A stretch of DNA of 5,094 nt from Promethearchaeota archaeon (lineage in GTDB: Archaea > Asgardarchaeota > Lokiarchaeia > Sigyniarchaeales > SOKP01). The notes beneath the pieces were generated by a model. The model was not told the origin of the DNA. It saw only the letters and a program-made list of their open reading frames with translations, and did not search any database. The DNA is taken from NCBI GenBank assembly GCA_016840695.1, contig JAEORV010000180.1, positions 1 to 5,094 on the forward strand, read 5' to 3'. Shown here in pieces: positions 1-5,094 of this stretch; position 1 is the first letter of the stretch; each line of letters opens with the position of its first letter. The translations under genes and the position numbers were made by a program.

Positions 1-1203
1 TGGAGTTTCTGAAATGAATTCTACAGATAATAGAATACTATTAAAAACGTTATTCATGTCATGTGCAAAAAGATCCTTATAGAAATTTGCGCGATTAAAC
101 GCTACTCGATATTTTTCTTCTGATTCTTTTAATTGTCGTTCAGCTCTTTTTCGTTTGGTAATATCTCGAATGAAAATTGATACCCGATCTTTAGACAGGT
201 ACAAATGACGAGCTTCATAGGTATTTATTTCATTATTCACAAAAAGATCATATTCAACTATTTGAGGTTCTTTAGTTTTTAAAGTATTTTTTATTGATGA
301 AGTATTTAATTCAGCGACCTCAATTGGCAATAGATCTTGAATTTTTTTTCCGAGAAATTCTTCAGGGCTAAGATATAAATCTCTAATGTTACCACTGTAT
401 TCTATAATGGTGTTATCTCCAGAAACAAGAAAATAAAGGTCTGGGATGGCCTCAAATATTTGTCTGAATTTTTCTTCAGATTCTTGTGCTTTTTGTTCTG
501 CTATTTTGCGTTCAGTGACATTTCTCCCTACTGCTACTATGTATCTTAGATTATTATCATTATCGAAAATTCCAGATGCGACATATTCAAATGGTATCAA
601 ATTTCCATCTTTAGTTTTTAGATTTACCTCATTAATGGTCGTTTTTCCTTGCTCAATTAATTTTATTGCACCTGCTAACTCTTTTAAATCCTTTTCGTTG
701 TAATAAGCAACAGGGGCTTCTAATTTTAAAATTTCTTCGTCAGTATAACCACTTGCCTCGTTAAAGGCGTTATTCCATCTTATTGCTGTTCCGGTAGAAG
801 GATCAAAAACGAAAAATGTATCTCTCTGTGCGTTTAAAGCAGTTTCTGTAAATGCTTTCTCATTTAAAAGAGCTTTTTCACTTTTTTTACGTTCAGTAAT
901 GTCTTTCCCATAAATATTTACATAAGTTTTTTCTTTTATTGGTGTTATCGCAAAGGAATAAATTTGATCTTTAATTGGTAATTCTACTTCCTGAATTTTG
1001 TTTGAGGATAATGATTCACTAATATATTCTTTCAAGAATTCAGGAATTTTACAACCTTTTTGAATTTCTAATAATTTTTGACCAGATTGATTAGTATATA
1101 ATACTTCGTCAAAATTGGCTCTTATGACGGGATTGGGATTTTCTGACGGAAATCGAGCAAGATCTTCAATTTCTTCTAAATTCTTATCTAAATTAGGTTC
1201 CAT
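1..1203 (-). CDS. PAS-domain sensor histidine kinase, partial (C-terminus beyond left edge)
   Basis: An uninterrupted minus-strand frame of 401 codons runs off the left edge with no stop, so this is the N-terminal part of a longer protein. I see three PAS modules, at about residues 18-107, 117-235 and 242-358. Each ends in the usual PAC-to-linker signature: DITERKKSE near 101, NVTERKIAE near 228 and DITKRKRAE near 347. Two of these are followed by SEEKF/SEEKY helices. The H-box follows, NFYKDLFAHDMNN, with the likely phospho-acceptor His381. The HATPase domain must lie outside the window. No membrane segment or signal peptide is seen, so it is probably a cytoplasmic sensor. PAS domains bind small ligands or cofactors, but I cannot assign a signal. 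The ATG at 1201-1203 is the earliest possible start, because an in-frame stop lies at 1210-1212. It is transcribed divergently from the flavodiiron operon; a regulatory link is possible but unproven. Confidence 0.93.
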   Translation of the reverse strand, partial: MEPNLDKNLEEIEDLARFPSENPNPVIRANFDEVLYTNQSGQKLLEIQKGCKIPEFLKEYISESLSSNKIQEVELPIKDQIYSFAITPIKEKTYVNIYGKDITERKKSEKALLNEKAFTETALNAQRDTFFVFDPSTGTAIRWNNAFNEASGYTDEEILKLEAPVAYYNEKDLKELAGAIKLIEQGKTTINEVNLKTKDGNLIPFEYVASGIFDNDNNLRYIVAVGRNVTERKIAEQKAQESEEKFRQIFEAIPDLYFLVSGDNTIIEYSGNIRDLYLSPEEFLGKKIQDLLPIEVAELNTSSIKNTLKTKEPQIVEYDLFVNNEINTYEARHLYLSKDRVSIFIRDITKRKRAERQLKESEEKYRVAFNRANFYKDLFAHDMNNVFNSILLSVEFISETP

Positions 1204-1227
1204 TTTTCTTTATTCTCTGTTTTGTCG

Positions 1228-1241
1228 TATCTTTAAAGATA
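1228..1241. repeat. Perfect 14-bp palindrome, candidate operator
   Basis: TATCTTTAAAGATA is its own reverse complement over all 14 bases. It sits immediately downstream of the kinase TATA-like box, about where transcription would start. A dimeric repressor bound there would block polymerase recruitment. The position and perfect symmetry are seen; the regulatory role is inferred. AT-rich palindromes also arise by chance. Confidence 0.4.
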
Positions 1242-1244
1242 GAA

Positions 1245-1257
1245 ATTATATAAAAAG
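1245..1257 (-). promoter_or_regulatory. Candidate TATA box for the histidine kinase gene
   Basis: Read on the minus strand this is CTTTTTATATAAT, close to the archaeal TATA consensus. Its centre is about 48 bases upstream of the kinase ATG. With the usual spacing of about 25 bases to the transcription start, the leader would be about 20-25 nt. The region is very AT-rich, so chance matches are possible. Confidence 0.5.
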
Positions 1258-1387
1258 ATATTTTCTTTATTTTATAAATTAATAGTCTAAGATTTCAATA
1301 ATACAATTTTTAAATTCATTATATCTCTAATGATTAGAGCATGCGATCTTAATTATAAAGTAGAAGAAAAAAGTTATTTATAATTTC

Positions 1388-1405
1388 TTGCTTCTCCGCA
1401 AGCAA
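1388..1405. repeat. Short inverted repeat upstream of the flavodiiron operon
   Basis: Arms TTGCTT (1388-1393) and AAGCAA (1400-1405) flank a six-base CTCCGC spacer. It ends about eight bases before the TATA-like box of the operon. This position suits an activator or repressor site next to the promoter, and it is a GC-richer island within AT-rich spacer. It is not followed by a T-run, so a terminator for an upstream plus-strand gene is unlikely. Confidence 0.35.
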
Positions 1406-1412
1406 CTAAAAA

Positions 1413-1426
1413 TCTTTATATTTTAT
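1413..1426 (+). promoter_or_regulatory. Candidate TATA box for the flavodiiron / acyl-CoA dehydrogenase operon
   Basis: TCTTTATATTTTAT resembles the archaeal TATA box and would give a start near 1445 and a leader of about 40 nt. A second, weaker candidate, CTTATTTAT at 1457-1465, is centred about 25 bases before the ATG and would give a nearly leaderless transcript. There is no convincing Shine-Dalgarno sequence before the 1486 ATG, which fits the second option. The sequence alone does not decide between them. Confidence 0.45.
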
Positions 1427-1485
1427 AGAAATTAAACTTAAAATTAGTCTTATTATCTTATTTATCAGATTAATTTCCTAAATGA

Positions 1486-2709
1486 ATGGTGAAAAATATA
1501 TTGAAAAATTTAGAACTAATAAAGAATGTATTCTATGTTGGATACGTGGATTGGGAGGTAAGAAACTTTCACGGATATTCAACTCATAAAGGTTCTTCTT
1601 ACAATGCTTATTTAGTAAAGAGTGGAGATAAAACCATACTAATTGATGCAGTAAAACGACCATATTTCAAATATTTCCTAAAGAGCATTAAGGAGGTATG
1701 CGATCCTAAGGATATTGATTATTTCATAGTAAACCATATAGAGCCTGACCATTCTGGCTCATTTCCATTAATACTACCACACATACCAAATGCTGAGATC
1801 ATTGCTTCCACTAAAGGTGTTGATATCTTAGAACAGCACTATCACGAAGAAGTTGAAGCGGGTGTTTTTAAAAGTATTCGTGCGGTAAAGGAAGGAGATA
1901 CATTGGACGTAGGAAACGGTAAAACTTTCACGTTCGTCCCGATACCTATGATACATTGGCCAGATTCGATGGTCTCATTCATGTCCGATGAGAATGGTAA
2001 AAACGTGCTATTCTCAAACGACGCATTTGGACAACACTTCGCAACGTCAAAATATTGGGACGATGAAAACGCGCTCTCTGAGATAATGTGGGAAGCAGAG
2101 AAATATTACGCAAATATTCTCCTACACTTATCAGGCTTGATAAAGAAAACACTCCCAGCTGTCGGAGCTCTTCCTATTGATATCATCTGTCCTTCTCACG
2201 GAGTTGGATGGAGGACCCACATTCCAAAAATTCTCGAAGCGTACACAAAGTGGTCATCTGGAGAAATAGACGAGAATAGCGTCGTGATAGTATACGATTC
2301 GATGTGGCAAAGCACGGAGAAAATAGCGAAAGCATTGTCTCAAGAAATTATAAAACGAGGGATCCCTGTTAAACGGTTTAACTTAACTCAATCTGATTAT
2401 AGCGATGTAATTACCGAAGCAATGAAAGCTAAAGCAATTCTGGTGGGAAGTCCAACCTTGAATTTAGGATTGTTTCCTACAGTCGCAGAATACTTGTGTT
2501 ATCAAAAAGGTCTAAAACCGATGAATAAAATCGGCATGGCGTTTGGATCATATGGCTGGAGTAAAGGAGCGGTAAAGGCAATAATAGAAGAATTGAAAGC
2601 CACGCGAATAGATGTAATGGACGAATCTATTGAGATTCAATTTGTTCCAAAACCAGAACAACTCGATTTTAAAGATATCGTTGATAAACTAGTAGCAAAA
2701 ATGGGTTAA
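1486..2709 (+). CDS. fprA: A-type flavodiiron protein (FprA / rubredoxin:oxygen oxidoreductase family)
   Basis: The 407-residue length matches the two-domain class A flavodiiron proteins, soluble cytoplasmic enzymes that reduce O2 to water and sometimes NO to N2O, normally with electrons from rubredoxin. The N-terminal metallo-beta-lactamase-like domain (about 1-260) shows the full diiron ligand set: His84, Glu86, Asp88 and His89 in NHIEPDHSG, His157 in MIHWPDS, Asp179 in FSNDAFG and His238 in CPSHG. The C-terminal flavodoxin domain (about 265-405) has the FMN phosphate loop YDSMWQSTEK (270-279), then LVGSPTLN (319-326) and FGSYGWSKGA (353-362). There is no C-terminal rubredoxin or flavin-reductase extension, so an external electron donor is needed. 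The next gene carries a rubredoxin-like domain and is the obvious candidate. An in-frame TGA at 1483-1485 directly precedes the ATG, so the start cannot lie further upstream. Function is well supported; whether O2 or NO is the main substrate is not. Confidence 0.96.
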   Translation: MVKNILKNLELIKNVFYVGYVDWEVRNFHGYSTHKGSSYNAYLVKSGDKTILIDAVKRPYFKYFLKSIKEVCDPKDIDYFIVNHIEPDHSGSFPLILPHIPNAEIIASTKGVDILEQHYHEEVEAGVFKSIRAVKEGDTLDVGNGKTFTFVPIPMIHWPDSMVSFMSDENGKNVLFSNDAFGQHFATSKYWDDENALSEIMWEAEKYYANILLHLSGLIKKTLPAVGALPIDIICPSHGVGWRTHIPKILEAYTKWSSGEIDENSVVIVYDSMWQSTEKIAKALSQEIIKRGIPVKRFNLTQSDYSDVITEAMKAKAILVGSPTLNLGLFPTVAEYLCYQKGLKPMNKIGMAFGSYGWSKGAVKAIIEELKATRIDVMDESIEIQFVPKPEQLDFKDIVDKLVAKMG

Positions 2710-2714
2710 GGGGG
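2708..2714 (+). promoter_or_regulatory. Ribosome binding site supporting a TTG start
   Basis: AAGGGGG, followed by T, can pair with the 16S anti-Shine-Dalgarno sequence throughout if one G-U pair is allowed. It overlaps the flavodiiron stop codon and ends eight bases before the TTG at 2723. This fixes the TTG as the start and points to translation from the shared operon mRNA. Confidence 0.75.
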
Positions 2715-2722
2715 TTTTAAAA

Positions 2723-4087
2723 TTGGACTTTTCCTTAACTGAAGAACAGAAGCAACTTCGTCTCAAGGCGAGAGAATTTGCATTAAAACACATCCTTCCC
2801 GTAGTTCATAAATACGACGACATTGGTATAACACCTATTCATATCATAGAAGAAGCGTGGAAAGCAGGTTTAATGAACCTAGATATTCCAAAAAAGTATG
2901 GTGGCAACGAATACGGGCTATTAGAATCAGCACTAGTGGTTGAAGAATTTGCTGCGGCAGGACCAGGAATGGCAACAAGTATCTTTGCTAATGGACTTGG
3001 TGAAGAACCATTATTGATGTCTAAAAATGAAGCATTAAAAGAAGAGATCTGTAAGGACTTGCTTCAAAATTTTGGATTAATTTCGTTTGCCACGTCTGAG
3101 GCAGTAATGGGCTCAGATGTAGGGGGAATGATATGCAAGGCAGATAAAGATGGCGATGAATGGATTTTAAACGGTAAAAAATACTGGATTACTAACGCAG
3201 GTCTAGCAAAATACATTTCTCTTTTTGCGAACGCTGACCCAAAATCGAGACATAAAGGAATTTGCGGATTTCTCATCCGGACTGATCAAGATGGCGTAGA
3301 AACGGGAAGACACATTGAAAAAATGGGTCATAGACTATCAAATACAACGGTAGTAAATTTAAAGGATTACCGAGTCCCCCCGGGAGATGTATTGGCAGAA
3401 CCCGGGAAAGGATTTGTATTAGCAATGCAAACTTTTTCGAGAACTCGTCCCATAATTGGTGCCATGGCAACAGGTCTAGCACGATCTGCTCTAGAATGGG
3501 CAATACACTATGTAAAAAAGCGAAAAGCGTTTGGACAGAAACTTGCTGACTTTCAAGTATTACAATTCAAAATCGCAGAGATGTTTCAAAAGGTCGAAAC
3601 TTCAAGGTTAATGACTTGGAGGTCATGTTGGGATGCCGACAATGGAAGGGATCCGCTTCTCTGGGCCTCAATGACGAAGTTTTACGCAACTGAAATGGCG
3701 TTAGAAGTTGCTAACGACGCATTGCAATGTTACGGAGGGTATGGCTACACCAAAATGATGCCTATTGAAAAGTTGTTTAGAGACGCAAAATTGTATCAGA
3801 TTTACGAGGGAACCACGCAAATTCAAAAGCTCATCATATCAAGACACGCATTAGGTGCTTATGAACCCGTTATGCCCCCAATAGAAGACGTTCCATATGC
3901 TCCTGTTGATGAAGACTGGAAACAAAAAACGGAATATTGGGACGATATTGACAACTCTAAAGGCGCAAAGAAAGCTTGGCGTTGTAGAATTTGTGGACAC
4001 ATTCACTATGGAGATGAACCTCCGGAAGAATGTCCTGTGTGCAAATATCCGAAAGGTGTATTTAACGAGGTCTGGTCCAGAGTATAG
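2723..4087 (+). CDS. Acyl-CoA dehydrogenase with C-terminal rubredoxin-like domain
   Basis: 454 residues. Positions 1-380 are a complete acyl-CoA dehydrogenase, a FAD enzyme forming the alpha,beta double bond of an acyl-CoA (or running in reverse). It begins with the typical MDFSLTEEQ. It has a flavin-contact stretch FATSEAVMGSD (122-132), KYWITNAG (153-160), MGHRLSNTT (201-209), RKAFGQKLADFQ (267-278), QCYGGYGYTK (335-344) and YEGTTQIQ with the expected catalytic base Glu362. A proline- and acid-rich linker (381-416) leads to a domain at 417-451 with Cys421, Cys424, Cys437 and Cys440 as C-x2-C-x12-C-x2-C, the short rubredoxin fold found in rubrerythrins, expected to hold one Fe(Cys)4 centre. 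Ordinary family members end near residue 380 and give electrons to ETF; no ETF gene lies in the window. The TTG start is supported by its ribosome binding site and the N-terminal motif. The gene follows the flavodiiron gene after 13 bases, so the two are surely co-transcribed. The acyl substrate cannot be told from the sequence; the tail suggests electron exchange with the flavodiiron protein. Confidence 0.95.
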   Translation: MDFSLTEEQKQLRLKAREFALKHILPVVHKYDDIGITPIHIIEEAWKAGLMNLDIPKKYGGNEYGLLESALVVEEFAAAGPGMATSIFANGLGEEPLLMSKNEALKEEICKDLLQNFGLISFATSEAVMGSDVGGMICKADKDGDEWILNGKKYWITNAGLAKYISLFANADPKSRHKGICGFLIRTDQDGVETGRHIEKMGHRLSNTTVVNLKDYRVPPGDVLAEPGKGFVLAMQTFSRTRPIIGAMATGLARSALEWAIHYVKKRKAFGQKLADFQVLQFKIAEMFQKVETSRLMTWRSCWDADNGRDPLLWASMTKFYATEMALEVANDALQCYGGYGYTKMMPIEKLFRDAKLYQIYEGTTQIQKLIISRHALGAYEPVMPPIEDVPYAPVDEDWKQKTEYWDDIDNSKGAKKAWRCRICGHIHYGDEPPEECPVCKYPKGVFNEVWSRV

Positions 4088-4088
4088 A

Positions 4089-4117
4089 TTTTTCTCTATT
4101 TTTTTTCTCTTTTTTTC
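4089..4117 (+). terminator. T-run transcription terminator after the operon
   Basis: Directly after the TAG stop there are three T-runs (T5 at 4089-4093, T8 at 4099-4106, T7 at 4110-4116) separated by short CTC-type breaks. Archaeal RNA polymerase terminates at such U-rich tracts without needing a hairpin. The converging gene on the other strand has no matching tract on its own coding strand here, so this signal serves the plus-strand operon. Confidence 0.7.
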
Positions 4118-4157
4118 AGATTAATTAAGTTTATATTTTCTTTAATTAGCTATTTAT

Positions 4158-4901
4158 TTATCCCAGCAAATTGGACTCCCTCTCTTCATCGGGGAATATT
4201 TTAAAATTTATATCTACAATTTCTTTTTCTGAAATTTGCTGTAAAACATCTATTTTAATTGGAATTGGAATAATTTGACCAATTTCTGCTTCTTCAATTC
4301 CACATAAAAGATGAAAAAAAATCTTACTTTTACTGTATTTTGAGCCGTGAATTCGAAAAATAATATTATTCATTTCTTTTTGAATAATTGGAGGACCTAT
4401 TTTAAAGTTCTTGTCACCAAAGAAAATCAAGATTTGTCTTAATATTAAAGGATATAATTCTTGGCTGAGATTAAAAACTTTTAAGGGATCATCAACTACA
4501 AAATACCTAAGTTTTGGGAAATATGGTTCAAATCCAAAGGTTTTCCCTAAGTCAAGTCCAAACTTTTTCCAGTTGATTCCCTCATATGCGGGGTTATTTT
4601 CCAATGTATCAAGAAAAATTGATAGAAAGGGGAAAATAGGGTGATTTGATAACTCTTGAATATTGCCTCTTTTGTTACGCTCTTGATTATTATGGAACCA
4701 CAGTTCATACCGACCAATACTTACTGAATAAACCTTTTTCTGAGCTTTAAGCTGTTCTAAATATGATTGAATTGTATTTCTACTGAGTTGGTGATTTAAA
4801 TTTTCCTTAATATCTGTTGCAATCATTCCATGCGGTTTATTCTTTAGAAGACGGAGAATTTCTGGTTTACATTTTGCTTGTTTCTCTTTATATTTCATCA
4901 T
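4158..4901 (-). CDS. Winged-helix DNA-binding protein with unrecognised C-terminal domain
   Basis: 247 residues from the first ATG (4901), or 246 from the adjacent second ATG (4898). The minus-strand GAGG at 4907-4904 lies two bases from the first and five from the second, so the second is a little more likely. Residues about 12-70 look like a winged helix: a basic helix PEILRLLKNKP, then ATDIKENLNHQLSRNTIQSYLEQL as the helix-turn-helix, then a wing KVYSVSIGRYELWF. A charged linker (71-82) follows. Residues 85-240 form a mixed alpha/beta domain I do not recognise. Its end (FFHLLCGIEEAEIGQ, then DINFKI) faintly recalls the last strands of V4R-type ligand-binding domains, but the conserved cysteines are absent, so this is only a hint. 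No membrane segment is evident. A one-component transcription regulator is the likeliest role. It converges on the dehydrogenase gene, so it does not share its promoter. Confidence 0.85.
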   Translation of the reverse strand: MMKYKEKQAKCKPEILRLLKNKPHGMIATDIKENLNHQLSRNTIQSYLEQLKAQKKVYSVSIGRYELWFHNNQERNKRGNIQELSNHPIFPFLSIFLDTLENNPAYEGINWKKFGLDLGKTFGFEPYFPKLRYFVVDDPLKVFNLSQELYPLILRQILIFFGDKNFKIGPPIIQKEMNNIIFRIHGSKYSKSKIFFHLLCGIEEAEIGQIIPIPIKIDVLQQISEKEIVDINFKIFPDEERESNLLG

Positions 4902-4925
4902 TTCCTCTTATTGAACTTTTACTTG

Positions 4926-4939
4926 AAAATAAAAATATT
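4926..4939 (-). promoter_or_regulatory. Candidate TATA box for the winged-helix gene
   Basis: On the minus strand this reads AATATTTTTATTTT. It is centred about 30 bases before the ATG pair and would give a very short leader that just includes the GAGG ribosome site. It is a weak, AT-rich match lying in sequence between the aldehyde oxidoreductase remnant and the gene. Confidence 0.3.
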
Positions 4940-4955
4940 GCAATTACTCCTATAG

Positions 4956-5094
4956 TCAAATATTGTAAAAAAGATAAATTCCTAAGCCATAACCTCCATA
5001 ATATTCTCTGTAAATATTTTCATCGAGTTCTTCAATATGCCATGAATCAGTTGAAAGATCCACTACCAGAATTTTCTTATGATATCCTTGTGCC
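4956..5094 (-). pseudogene. N-terminal remnant of an aldehyde:ferredoxin oxidoreductase (AOR family)
   Basis: Reading minus strand from 5093, 45 codons are open to a TGA at 4958-4956. The translation carries the opening of tungsten-dependent aldehyde:ferredoxin oxidoreductases: GYHKKILVVDLST, then IEELDEN, then YGGYGLGIYLFYN. In the family this stretch lies at the very N-terminus (first ~50 of about 600 residues) and builds part of the pterin-cofactor domain. Here the frame ends at once. Neither alternative frame continues with AOR-like residues, even allowing for an indel in the T6 run at 4972-4967, and the winged-helix gene starts about 55 bases further on. Its own start codon lies just past the right edge, probably only a few codons away. 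I take it to be a truncated gene left by deletion or rearrangement; a short expressed peptide is possible but would lack the cofactor and active site. Confidence 0.72.

Noticed and set aside
446..703. Open plus-strand frame of 85 codons
   Set aside because: It lies wholly inside the kinase gene on the opposite strand, whose reading frame encodes clear PAS domains, and it shows no protein signature of its own.
3064..3503. Two minus-strand open frames opposite the dehydrogenase
   Set aside because: They are antisense to a well-conserved enzyme core and have no recognisable motifs or ribosome site.
3897..4124. Plus-strand open frame overlapping the rubredoxin-like tail
   Set aside because: It is an out-of-frame reading of the same bases. 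The real frame preserves all four metal-binding cysteines and runs unbroken from the dehydrogenase, so the fusion does not need a frameshift.
4118..4157. Possible terminator for the winged-helix gene in the convergent spacer
   Set aside because: On the minus strand this stretch has no long T-run, and the TTAATTAA palindrome here is too short and AT-only to call a hairpin.
4411..4644. Plus-strand open frame opposite the winged-helix gene
   Set aside because: It is antisense to a longer frame that has a ribosome site and a DNA-binding motif, and it has no signature of its own.
4956..4958. TGA of the aldehyde oxidoreductase remnant as a selenocysteine or frameshift site
   Set aside because: Read-through meets TAG two codons later, and neither shifted frame gives AOR-like sequence, so recoding would not restore the enzyme.
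1..5094. CRISPR array, tRNA/rRNA gene, insertion sequence or riboswitch
   Set aside because: I saw no spaced direct repeats, no cloverleaf-like sequence, no transposase frame with terminal inverted repeats, and no intergenic region long or structured enough for a known riboswitch.

Overview
The window reads as archaeal chromosomal DNA. It is AT-rich, has TATA-like boxes ahead of genes and a T-run terminator, uses a TTG start behind a Shine-Dalgarno sequence, and carries a PAS-type histidine kinase whose H-box (NFYKDLFAHDMNN) is a form I associate with archaeal kinases, many of them from Asgard (Loki-like) archaea. An anaerobic archaeon of that kind, using acyl-CoA and aldehyde chemistry, is my best guess. 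The lineage is inferred from gene style, not from a marker gene.

Layout, left to right. (1) Positions 1-1203, minus strand: the N-terminal 401 residues of a three-PAS sensor histidine kinase, cut by the left edge just after its phospho-acceptor histidine. (2) Positions 1204-1485: a divergent intergenic region with a TATA-like box and a perfect 14-bp palindrome on the kinase side, and a short hairpin plus TATA-like boxes on the other side. (3) Positions 1486-4087, plus strand: a tight two-gene operon. The first gene is an A-type flavodiiron protein (FprA family). The second is an acyl-CoA dehydrogenase with a rubrerythrin-type rubredoxin domain fused to its C-terminus. A T-rich terminator follows. 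(4) Positions 4158-4901, minus strand and convergent with the operon: a 246/247-residue protein with an N-terminal winged-helix domain and a C-terminal domain I do not recognise. (5) Positions 4956-5094, minus strand: an orphan N-terminal piece of an aldehyde:ferredoxin oxidoreductase that stops after about 45 residues, apparently a gene remnant.

The most interesting point is the operon. Flavodiiron proteins normally take electrons from rubredoxin and reduce O2 (or NO). Acyl-CoA dehydrogenases normally pass electrons to ETF. Here the dehydrogenase carries its own rubredoxin-like domain and lies 13 bases behind the flavodiiron gene. This suggests a self-contained route: acyl-CoA to FAD, to the fused rubredoxin, to FMN, to the diiron site, to O2. 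The route is an inference; each domain is directly visible in the sequence.
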